Origin: JAVDCA01 sp035293985
GTDB taxonomy: Bacteria > Pseudomonadota > Alphaproteobacteria > Rhizobiales > Xanthobacteraceae
Assembly (NCBI GenBank): GCA_035293985.1
Contig: DATGLS010000045.1
Location: forward strand, 62,001-126,000
Length of the DNA: 64,000 bases
Direction of reading: 5' to 3'
The notes under the pieces are model-generated. The model was given only the letters and a program-made list of their open reading frames with translations. It searched no databases and had not been told where the DNA came from. Numbering within the stretch: the first letter of the stretch is position 1; each line of letters begins with the position of its first letter. The position numbers and the translations under genes are program-made. Shown one piece after another: positions 1 through 7,237 of the stretch.

Positions 1-502
1 GCTCCTGCCAGCCGCTCGCCCCCATGGCGCGCGCGCTCGTGCGCAGGATCGGTTTGATGTTCTGTACCCCCGCGACCACGGTGACGATGATCGGAAAGAC
101 CCCATGGGTGAAGCCGAACGCGATCTTGCAGGCCGGCCCGATGCCGAACAGCAGCACGAAGATCGGCAGGATGGTGACCTGCGGCATGCCGTAGAGAAAG
201 AGGATGATCGGCATGAAGGCGCGCCGCGCGAAGTCGTTGAGGCCGACCGCACGGCCGATCGACAGCCCCGCCGCCACCGCAAGCGCAAAGGCCGCAACGA
301 GCTCGGTCAGCGTGATCGCAATGGCGCCCGGCACCCCGGCGGTGCCGAACATCGTGGGCAGGTCCTCGGCGACCCTCGATGCCGGGGCAAAAAACAACGG
401 ATCGACGAGCCAGCGCCCGGCGATCTCCCAGATGATGAATACGACCACGATCAGGCGCAGCCGCGCCAGCATGGGACTGCGCCAAATGTCGGCGGCGCTC
501 AT
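1..502 (-). CDS. ABC transporter permease, NitT/TauT type (3' end cut by window edge)
   Basis: Inner-membrane permease of an SsuC/TauC-like importer. About 167 codons are visible, from an ATG at 502 that overlaps the TGA of the next upstream permease (ATGA, 502-499). My translation begins MSAADIWRSP and shows several hydrophobic spans. Near the window edge it contains ARAMGASGWQE, the start of the EAA loop that contacts the ATPase. The remaining C-terminal third lies outside the window. With 499-1266 it would form a two-permease channel served by the ATPase at 1263-2087. The substrate is not shown by sequence; linkage to HyuA/HyuB suggests a small nitrogenous or cyclic amide compound (inference). 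Confidence 0.85.
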   Translation of the reverse strand, partial: MSAADIWRSPMLARLRLIVVVFIIWEIAGRWLVDPLFFAPASRVAEDLPTMFGTAGVPGAIAITLTELVAAFALAVAAGLSIGRAVGLNDFARRAFMPIILFLYGMPQVTILPIFVLLFGIGPACKIAFGFTHGVFPIIVTVVAGVQNIKPILRTSARAMGASGWQE

Positions 503-1266
503 GACCGCCGCACCCACGCTTCGAGCCGCGACACCGCGAAATTGAGCAGTGCCGCGATCGCGACCACGAACCCCACATAGGCGAACATGCGCGCCGGCTC
601 CATGTTCTCGGACAGCTCGACGATGTGGTGGCCGAGCCCGGCGAGCGAGGCCAGCACCTCCGAGCCGATGATCGAAAGCAGCGCCACCGTGAAGCCGAGG
701 CGCATGCCGGCGAGGATCACCGGAAATGCCGCTGGCAGCAGCACGAAGCGGAAGAGGTGATAGTCGGAGGCGCCCATCGAGCGCGCCGCGGTCACCAGGG
801 CGCGATCGACGTGCGAGAAGCCCGTGACGGTATTGAGAACCACCGGGAAGAAGCTGATGGTGGCGCCGAGTGCGATCTTCGAGGCCGGCCCGAGCCCGAA
901 CCACAGCACATAGAGCGGAATGAGCAGGATCAGCGGCACCGCATACATCGCGGCGAACAGCGGCTCGAACACGCGCACCCGATAAGACGAGCGGCTCACG
1001 AAATAGCCGATCACGACCCCGCTGGTCGCCGAGATCGCGAACGCGATCGCCAGCTCGAACAGCGTCACCCGCAGGTCGGGCAGATACTCGCCGGTCCACA
1101 GCACGCTGACGAGCGCATGCCACACCGCGATCGGATTGGGCAGCAGGATGCGGCTCACCCCCCAGCGCGTCGTCGCGAGGTACCACACCATCAGCACGAT
1201 CGCGATGAAGGCGGCCTGCGTCGCCAGGATGGCGGCGCGGCCCGCGGGCTTGCGCGGTCCGTTCAC
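499..1266 (-). CDS. ABC transporter permease, NitT/TauT type
   Basis: 255-residue polytopic permease (BPD_transp_1 fold). The GTG at 1266 is chosen as start because it overlaps the TGA of the ATPase gene (GTGA, 1266-1263) and the protein then begins MNGPRKPAGR, just before the first membrane segment. The EAA-loop signature is seen as AARSMGASDYHLFRFVLLP. It precedes a second, separate permease, so the transporter probably uses a heterodimeric channel. Translational coupling by 4-nt overlaps runs ATPase to permease to permease. Confidence 0.9.
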   Translation of the reverse strand: MNGPRKPAGRAAILATQAAFIAIVLMVWYLATTRWGVSRILLPNPIAVWHALVSVLWTGEYLPDLRVTLFELAIAFAISATSGVVIGYFVSRSSYRVRVFEPLFAAMYAVPLILLIPLYVLWFGLGPASKIALGATISFFPVVLNTVTGFSHVDRALVTAARSMGASDYHLFRFVLLPAAFPVILAGMRLGFTVALLSIIGSEVLASLAGLGHHIVELSENMEPARMFAYVGFVVAIAALLNFAVSRLEAWVRRS

Positions 1267-2087
1267 GACAGCGCTCCCGGCGTCGCGGGCGGCGCGCTTT
1301 CGGCCGACACGGTCTTGCGGATCTCCTCGTGCAGCTGGGCGTAGAGCTGGTTGCGCAATTTTGTGAACTTTTCCGACATGACGAAGGCCGGCTTGCGCGG
1401 ATGCGGCTCGTCGACCGCGATCACGGTCTTGATGGTGCCGGGCCGGGCCGAAAAGACGGCGACGCGGTCGGCGAGGAAGACGGCCTCGCCCAGACTGTGG
1501 GTGACGAAGACGATGGTCTTCTTGGTCGCGGCGAGCAGCACCGAGAGATCCTCGCCGAGGATCATGCGGGTTTGCTCGTCGAGCGCGCCGAACGGCTCGT
1601 CCATCAGCAGGATGTCGGTTTGCAGGCTGAGCGCACGCGCGAGCGCCGCGCGCTGGCGCATGCCGCCCGAGAGCTGGCCGGGAAAATGATCGGCGAACTC
1701 TTTCAAGCCCACCGCCTCGATCGCCCGCTGCGCCCGCCCGGCGCGCTCGGCCGCCGCGACGCCCTGAAAGCGCATGCCGAGGTCGACGTTCTCGCGCACC
1801 GTATTCCACGGAAACAGCGCATGCTCCTGAAACACGAACGCAATGTCGCGCGGCCGCGGCCCCGCGACCGGCTCTCCCAGCACCTCGACGCTCCCCGTGG
1901 TCGGCGCCAGCAGCCCGCCGACGACGTTGAGCAACGTGCTCTTCCCGCACCCCGACGGCCCGATCAGGCACAGCAGCTCGCCCCGCGCGACGTCGAGCGA
2001 GGTATCGAGCAAGGCTCGCACATTGCGCGCCTGCCCCTCCGCGCCGAAGCGATGCGACACGTTGCGAATGCTGATCGCGGGGATCAT
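1263..2087 (-). CDS. ABC transporter ATP-binding protein, SsuB/TauB-like
   Basis: 274-residue nucleotide-binding subunit at the cytoplasmic face of the importer. Walker A GPSGCGKST is at residues 43-51, the Q-loop Gln near 87, the LSGGM signature at 139-143 and Walker B ILLMDEP at 159-165, followed by the D-loop (GALD). The length fits the NitT/TauT ATPase family. It lies downstream of three binding-protein genes and overlaps the first permease by 4 nt. A family-B intergenic repeat separates it from the nearest binding protein, which may lower its expression relative to the binding proteins (inference). Confidence 0.93.
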   Translation of the reverse strand: MIPAISIRNVSHRFGAEGQARNVRALLDTSLDVARGELLCLIGPSGCGKSTLLNVVGGLLAPTTGSVEVLGEPVAGPRPRDIAFVFQEHALFPWNTVRENVDLGMRFQGVAAAERAGRAQRAIEAVGLKEFADHFPGQLSGGMRQRAALARALSLQTDILLMDEPFGALDEQTRMILGEDLSVLLAATKKTIVFVTHSLGEAVFLADRVAVFSARPGTIKTVIAVDEPHPRKPAFVMSEKFTKLRNQLYAQLHEEIRKTVSAESAPPATPGALS

Positions 2088-2114
2088 CGGCAGTGGCGCC
2101 GCGATGTCGCTGGG

Positions 2115-2292
2115 TTCCCCTCCTCCCGCGCGCGAACCGCGTGGCGGGGAGGGGTTAGGGTCGGGGGGCGCCGCTTGCGCAGAACAAGCGGTGGCCCCCG
2201 ATCGAAAGCTCCGAGCAGGCGTAGCCTCCCCACCCCTCGCTCCGCCGCTTCGCGGCGTTGCTCGACCCTCCCCGCCGACGGGCGGGAGGGTA
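2115..2292. repeat. Family-B GC-rich intergenic repeat (long form)
   Basis: Runs from a CCCCTCC...GTGGCGGGGAGG palindrome through GGGGGGCGCCGCTTG to a second palindrome CCCTCCCCGCC...GGGCGGGAGGG. The same blocks recur at 9318-9402, 15931-16102, 37163-37236, 51314-51490 (inverted) and 62566-62643. It fills the gap between the ABC ATPase and the first binding-protein gene. No gene is seen in it. Confidence 0.8.
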
Positions 2293-2332
2293 GCCGACGC
2301 GCGGCACCATCATCCGGGAGATACATGACAGC

Positions 2333-3289
2333 TCACGGCTTCGGCAGAAACTGCTCGGTGTACAGCTTGCTCATATCCGGCTTCTCCGGCAGCAAGCCCA
2401 TATCGACGAAGGAGCCGGCGAGCACCGCCAGCGCCTTCGGCTCGAAGTGTCCCGTGCGATTGAAGATCGGCATGATCTCATCGTAGTTGCGCGCCGCGAC
2501 CGACGGCGAAACGCCGGCGACCCGCGCCGCGATCGCGACGGTCTCGTCCTTGTGCGTCTCCATGTAGCCGATGGTCTCGAACCAGGCGGCGAGAAAATTG
2601 CGCACGGCGTCGGGGTTCTGCGCGATCAGCGCCCTGCTGGCGAAGGCCGCATGCACGTGGAAATCCTTGATGCGGTCGCGGAAGCGCACGAGAATCCGGC
2701 CGACCCCCTCCTCCTCGAGCCGCAGGATCGTGTTGGTCTCGGTGACGACCCCGTCGACCTGGCCGGTGCGCAGCGCCGCCACCTGCGCGACCGGCGTGCC
2801 GAGCGGCGCGATCTTGATCCCATCGTTCCCCCAGCCGTGCCGTCGCGACAGCTCCTTGGCGAGCCAATAGGTCAGCGAGCCCGCGGTCGAGACGCTCACG
2901 GTCCGACCTTTCAGGTCATCCTCGGTCTTGACCGGCCCGTCCTTCTTCACCACCAGCATGATGGTGCCGGGCGCATCCGCGATCGCGGCGACGCCCAGCA
3001 TCGGCGTGCCCTTGGCGACGAACGCGATCGTCGGCCCGCCGCCGAGCGCCATGTCGATCGAGCCCGCCGCCAGCGCCTGTAGCAGCTTGGCGTCGCCGCC
3101 GAAATTGGCGATCTCGATGTCGAGCCCGTGCTTGTGGAAGATGCCGGCCGCGACGCCGACATCGAGCGGCACGAAGGCGAACTGCTGCGCCTGCGCCTTG
3201 CCGACGCGCAGCTTCTCGGCGGCGCCGGCCGGCGCCGCAAGAACGATCGCAACCGCGAGGGCGATGAGGCGCAGCGTCAAACGATGCAT
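2333..3289 (-). CDS. ABC transporter substrate-binding protein, NMT1/SsuA-like (copy 1)
   Basis: 318-residue periplasmic binding protein. The ATG at 3289 is chosen: it follows AGGAAA by about 8 nt and starts a signal peptide (MHRLTLRLIA...) with cleavage after AGAA. An upstream in-frame ATG at 3385 would only add residues encoded by a repeat. The mature part begins EKLRVGKAQ and contains FVPLDVGVAAGIF, the NMT1/THI5-like N-lobe pattern. It is a clear paralogue of the next two genes upstream. One ABC transporter thus appears to have three alternative receptors. The ligand is unknown. Confidence 0.9.
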   Translation of the reverse strand: MHRLTLRLIALAVAIVLAAPAGAAEKLRVGKAQAQQFAFVPLDVGVAAGIFHKHGLDIEIANFGGDAKLLQALAAGSIDMALGGGPTIAFVAKGTPMLGVAAIADAPGTIMLVVKKDGPVKTEDDLKGRTVSVSTAGSLTYWLAKELSRRHGWGNDGIKIAPLGTPVAQVAALRTGQVDGVVTETNTILRLEEEGVGRILVRFRDRIKDFHVHAAFASRALIAQNPDAVRNFLAAWFETIGYMETHKDETVAIAARVAGVSPSVAARNYDEIMPIFNRTGHFEPKALAVLAGSFVDMGLLPEKPDMSKLYTEQFLPKP

Positions 3290-3302
3290 CGGGATTTCCT
3301 CT

Positions 3303-3391
3303 CGTAGGCTGGGCAAAGGCGCGGAAAGCGCCGTGCCCACGCGTCTTGTTCGCTCGATCATGGCAGGCACGCTCGCTTTGCCCACCCTACG
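3303..3391. repeat. Family-A REP-like palindromic repeat
   Basis: Inverted pair built from GTAGG(G/C)TGGGCAAAGGCGC and GCTTTGCCCACCCTACG, spanning the gap between binding-protein genes 1 and 2. The same unit occurs at 4353-4443 and, in variant form, at 5397-5500 and on both sides of the RAYT gene near 55 kb. Confidence 0.85.
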
Positions 3392-3397
3392 CCGCTT

Positions 3398-4339
3398 CTA
3401 TTTCGGGAGGAATGCCTCCGTGTAGAGCTTGCTCATGTCGGGCTTCTCTGGCAGCACGCCGAGCTCGACGAACGAGCCCGCGAGCGTCGCCAGCGCTTTC
3501 GGATCGAACCGGCCGGTGTCGGAGAACATCGGCATCAGCGTGTCGTAGGTGCGCGCGATGATGTCGCCGTCCTTGTGCAGCACGTCCTTGGCGATGTCGA
3601 CCGTCTCCGCCTTGTTGGCGCGCATGAACGCGATGGTCTCGAACCAGCCTTTGAGGAAGCCGCGCAGCGCGTCGGGCTTCTCGGCGACCATCTTGGTGGT
3701 GGCGAAAATCACGTGGATGTGGAAGTCCTTCACGATATCGCCGAAGCGCATGAGCATGCGATACTTGCCGCTGCGCTCGAGCGTCAGCGCGGTCGAGATG
3801 TCGGTGACGATGCCGTCGATCTCCTTGCGCTCGAGCGCCGCGATCTGCGGCGGCATCACGCCCATCGGCACGGCTTCGATCCCTTTCGGTCCCCAGCCCT
3901 GCTGGCGCGACGTTTCGCTTACCAGCCAGTACGTGAGCGAGCCGGCCGTCGAGACGCTTACGCGCTTGCCCTTGAGATCCGCGACCGTTTTCACGTTGCC
4001 GTCGTTGCGCACCACCAGGGTGAGCAGCAGCGGCGGCCCCGCCATGGCGGCGATCGCCTTGATCGGCGCGCCCTTGACGATGAACGCCATCGCGGGGCCG
4101 GAGCCGAGCGCGATATCGATCGAATCCGATGCCATCGCCTGCTGCAGCTTGGCGTCGCCCGTGAACGCAATCGAGGTCGCCTCGACGCCGTTCTTCGCGA
4201 AGAACCCCTTCTTGATGCCGATGTCGAGCGGCACGAACGAGAAGGCCTCCGGCACCGCCTTGCCGACACGCAGCTTCTCGGCGGCGTTGGCGGGCGCGGC
4301 GAATGCAAGCGCGAGGAGAGCAAGGAAGAGACGACGCAT
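3398..4339 (-). CDS. ABC transporter substrate-binding protein, NMT1/SsuA-like (copy 2)
   Basis: 313-residue periplasmic binding protein. The ATG at 4339 follows AGGAAAACGCC and begins a signal peptide (MRRLFLALLA...), with cleavage after ANAA. The mature N-terminus EKLRVGKAV, then FVPLDIGIKKGFF, parallels copies 1 and 3 along the full length. It lies in a minus-strand series with HyuA/HyuB upstream and the ABC ATPase downstream. Family-A repeats lie on both sides. Divergence from its neighbours suggests an old duplication with changed ligand preference (inference). Confidence 0.9.
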   Translation of the reverse strand: MRRLFLALLALAFAAPANAAEKLRVGKAVPEAFSFVPLDIGIKKGFFAKNGVEATSIAFTGDAKLQQAMASDSIDIALGSGPAMAFIVKGAPIKAIAAMAGPPLLLTLVVRNDGNVKTVADLKGKRVSVSTAGSLTYWLVSETSRQQGWGPKGIEAVPMGVMPPQIAALERKEIDGIVTDISTALTLERSGKYRMLMRFGDIVKDFHIHVIFATTKMVAEKPDALRGFLKGWFETIAFMRANKAETVDIAKDVLHKDGDIIARTYDTLMPMFSDTGRFDPKALATLAGSFVELGVLPEKPDMSKLYTEAFLPK

Positions 4340-4352
4340 GGCGTTTTCCTCT

Positions 4353-4443
4353 CGTAGGGTGGGCAAAGGCGCGGAACGCGCCATGCCCACGCGTCTTTGT
4401 TCTCTCAACCATGGTGGGCACGCTTCGCTTTGCCCACCTACGG
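4353..4443. repeat. Family-A REP-like palindromic repeat
   Basis: Begins GTAGGGTGGGCAAAGGCGCGG and ends CTTTGCCCACCTACGG. The right arm overlaps the last codons of the next gene, so the TAG stop of binding-protein copy 3 (4440-4438 on the minus strand) is part of the repeat. Confidence 0.85.
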
Positions 4444-5379
4444 CGGCAAAAATTTCTCCGTATAGAGCGTGCTCATGTCCGGCTCGCTCGGCAGCGTTTT
4501 CATCTCCACGAACGAGCGCCGCAGCACCGCGAGCGCCTTCGGATCGAACCGACCCGTGTCGGAGAACATCGGCATCAGCTCATCGTAGATGCTCGCCGCC
4601 GTCGGCCCGTCGGTGCCCATCACTTGCGCGGCGATCTCGACGCTCTTCGGCTTGTCGTGGCGCATGAACCGGATCGTCTCGAACCAGCCGGCGAGAAAGC
4701 CGCGCAGCGCCTCCGGCTTTTGCGCGATCGCCTTGTCGGTCGCGAAGATCACGTGGATGATGAAATCGCTCACGAGGTCGCCGAAGCGCAGCAGGATGCG
4801 GCCGTCGCCGCGCTGCTGATAGTTGAGTGCGGAGGCGAGATCGACGATGCAGCCGTCGAGGGCGCCCGAGCGAACGGAGGCGACGCGCGCCGCGTTGTCG
4901 CCGATCGGCACCTGCGCGATGCCCTCATATCCCCAGCCGCGCCGTCGCGACACCTCGCTGATGATCCAGCTCGTCACCGAGCCGACCGTCGAGACTCCGA
5001 TTTTGCGCCCTTTGAGATCATCGACCGTCTTGATCGTGCCGTCCTTGCGCACCACCAGCGCGAACAGCAGCGGCGGTCCCGCCATCGCGGCGATGCCTTT
5101 CACCGGCGAGCCCTTGACGATGAACGCGAGCCCCGGCCCGGAGCCGAGCGCGATGTCGATCGCATCCGCCGCCATCGCCTGCTGCAGCTTGGCATCGCCT
5201 GCGAAATTGGCGATCTGGATGTCGAGCCCACGCTGCTTGAAAATGCCGGTGCGCACCCCGACGTCGAGCGGCACGAACGAGAACGCCTCCCGCCCCGCCT
5301 TGCCGACCCGCAAGGTTTCGGCGGAGGCGGCAGTCGCGGCGAACAATGCGACGGCGAGCAATGTCGGAATCGAGCGCAT
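4438..5379 (-). CDS. ABC transporter substrate-binding protein, NMT1/SsuA-like (copy 3)
   Basis: 313-residue periplasmic binding protein. The ATG at 5379 has a strong GGGGAGGA site 3-4 nt upstream and starts a signal peptide (MRSIPTLLAV...AASA). The mature protein begins ETLRVGKAG and shares FVPLDVGVRTGIF and the lobe pattern of copies 1 and 2. It is the binding-protein gene nearest HyuB. Its TAG stop lies in the adjacent family-A repeat. A longer frame from 5493 is rejected because it is repeat sequence. Confidence 0.9.
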   Translation of the reverse strand: MRSIPTLLAVALFAATAASAETLRVGKAGREAFSFVPLDVGVRTGIFKQRGLDIQIANFAGDAKLQQAMAADAIDIALGSGPGLAFIVKGSPVKGIAAMAGPPLLFALVVRKDGTIKTVDDLKGRKIGVSTVGSVTSWIISEVSRRRGWGYEGIAQVPIGDNAARVASVRSGALDGCIVDLASALNYQQRGDGRILLRFGDLVSDFIIHVIFATDKAIAQKPEALRGFLAGWFETIRFMRHDKPKSVEIAAQVMGTDGPTAASIYDELMPMFSDTGRFDPKALAVLRRSFVEMKTLPSEPDMSTLYTEKFLPP

Positions 5380-5396
5380 CGTCCTCCCCGTTTTTC

Positions 5397-5500
5397 GTCG
5401 GGTGGGCAACCGCGCCCGTGACGACCGCGTGGGCAAAATCGCCTCTCGCGCGGTTGCCCACGCGAAGGCTGCTCGCCAGGCGATTTTGCCCACCCTACCC
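5397..5500. repeat. Family-A REP-like repeat
   Basis: Nested GTGGGCAA...CGC arms with inverted GCGATTTTGCCCACCCTACC. The CCCTACC end supplies the TAG stop of the hyuB-like gene (5497-5495, minus strand). Confidence 0.8.
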
Positions 5501-7237
5501 TCGCTTGTTTCTTATCGCATCCCGCCGCGCCTGCGTCGCGGCCTCGTCCAGCGTCAGATCGTCCCGCAACACCACGCCATAATCCTCGCGCGCCGAGGCC
5601 ATCGAGATCAGCTCCTCGCGCACGTCCTCGCGCACCGACGCCGGATCGCGCTCCAGCGGATCGCCGAAACCGCCGCCGCCGCCGGTCCGCACGATCACCT
5701 CGGTATCGACCGGCACCGGCACGTGACTGCCGGCCATCGATCTGAACGCGTTCTCGCCCGGCAGGCGGATCAGATAGTCGCCGAACTCGCCCGGCTTGCC
5801 GCCCCACAGGCCCCAGGGCGGACAGTGCTGACGCCGCGTGTGCTCGAAATTCCACTTGCCCTCGACCAGGTTGCGCACCCGCATGTCGATGCCGAGTCCG
5901 CCGCGAAATTTGCCCGCGCCGCCGGAATCACGCCGCAGCCCGCGGCTCTCCACCAGCACCGCACACTTGAGCTCGATCCCTTCGATCGAGCCGTTGCGCA
6001 CGTCGCCCTGGCACACCGAGACCGTCGCCGACTCGCCGTCCTCCGATGGCCGCCCGCCCCAGCCGCCGCCTTCGAGGCTCTGCACCACGAAGCGCCGGTT
6101 GGTCTTCGGGTCGACGCCGAAGAACACCACTGCGCCGCCGAGGAGGCCGTGGTGGCCGGCCGGCACCCGGTCCGGCATCGCCTTCGCCAGCGCCGCCACG
6201 ATGGTGTCGACCACGGTCGGCACGATCGCGCTCCAGCCCGACATCGGCGCCGGAAAGCGCGCCATCATGATGTTGCCTTCCGGGATGATCACCTCGAGGG
6301 CGCGGAACGACCCCTCGTTGACCGGGGCGAGCGGCCCCGTCAGCGCCTTATAGGCGACCCGTGCCCCCGCGAGCGTGCGCGAGTTGATCGCGGCGCGCCG
6401 CTCGCCCGAGCAGCCCGAGAGGTCGATGGTCATGTGGCCCTGACGAACCGTCACCTTGGCATGGACGCGCACGCGCTCGTCTTTCTTGAGCCCGTCGTCG
6501 TCGAGCGCCGCCTCAGCCTCGTAGACGCCGTCAGCGAGCCGCGCCACCACGTTGCGGCACTTGGTTTCGGTCTCGGCATAGATTTGCGCGACCGCCGCGA
6601 GAATTGTGTCCTTGCCGTACTTGCCGAACAACTCGTCCATCCGCCGCGCCGCGAGCCGGCAGGCGGCCATCTGCGATTTCATGTCGCCGAGCGAGGACTC
6701 GGGAAAGCGGATGTTGTCCTTGAGCACGCGATAGAGCGTCTCGTTGACCACCCCCGCCTCGTAGATCTTGAGCTGGTCGAGCTGCAGCCCCTCCATCCAC
6801 GGATCGGCGACTGTCGGCCCGGCGCCGAACCCGGTGCTCATGCCGCCGACGTCGATCCAGTGCGCCCGCACCATGGCGAACATCAGGAGCTCGCCGCGGT
6901 AGAAGTACGGCATGTAGATGACGACGTTGTTCAGGTGCTGGCCCGCCACCGCCTGGTGGTTGGTGATGATCACGTCGCCCGGTTCGAAACCATCCTTGCC
7001 GTAGCGCTTCAGTCCATCCGTGATCACGACGCCGAGGTCGGCGACGAAATGCGACACGCCGCCGACATTCTGCGCGATCAGCTCTCCGTCGAGGCCGACC
7101 AGCGCGGTGCAGAAGTCGCGCACCTCGTAGATCATCATATTGTAAGACGTGCGCTGCAGGTCAGCCGCCATCTCGTTGGCGACCGCCGGCAAGGCGTTAC
7201 GGATCACTTCCAGCGTGACGGCGTCGAGCTTCTGCAT
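5495..7237 (-). CDS. hyuB: Hydantoinase B / oxoprolinase family protein
   Basis: 580-residue beta component of an ATP-dependent N-methylhydantoinase/5-oxoprolinase/acetone-carboxylase-type enzyme. The ATG at 7237 is chosen because it shares its A with the TGA of the hyuA-like gene (TGATG) and yields the family-typical start (M)QKLDAVTLEVIRNAL. Recognisable family stretches include NPHxx-type QAVAGQHLNNVVIYMP and the Gly-rich C-terminal segment RTGGGGGFGDPLERDP. It probably acts as a heteromer with HyuA in the cytoplasm, opening or carboxylating a small cyclic or keto substrate with ATP. The exact substrate cannot be read from sequence. The adjacent transporter may import it (inference). Confidence 0.9.
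   Translation of the reverse strand: MQKLDAVTLEVIRNALPAVANEMAADLQRTSYNMMIYEVRDFCTALVGLDGELIAQNVGGVSHFVADLGVVITDGLKRYGKDGFEPGDVIITNHQAVAGQHLNNVVIYMPYFYRGELLMFAMVRAHWIDVGGMSTGFGAGPTVADPWMEGLQLDQLKIYEAGVVNETLYRVLKDNIRFPESSLGDMKSQMAACRLAARRMDELFGKYGKDTILAAVAQIYAETETKCRNVVARLADGVYEAEAALDDDGLKKDERVRVHAKVTVRQGHMTIDLSGCSGERRAAINSRTLAGARVAYKALTGPLAPVNEGSFRALEVIIPEGNIMMARFPAPMSGWSAIVPTVVDTIVAALAKAMPDRVPAGHHGLLGGAVVFFGVDPKTNRRFVVQSLEGGGWGGRPSEDGESATVSVCQGDVRNGSIEGIELKCAVLVESRGLRRDSGGAGKFRGGLGIDMRVRNLVEGKWNFEHTRRQHCPPWGLWGGKPGEFGDYLIRLPGENAFRSMAGSHVPVPVDTEVIVRTGGGGGFGDPLERDPASVREDVREELISMASAREDYGVVLRDDLTLDEAATQARRDAIRNKRG

Noticed and set aside
3290..5493. Earlier starts for the three NMT1-like receptors
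   Set aside because: The extra residues are encoded by family-A repeats and precede intact signal peptides with their own ribosome-binding sites.
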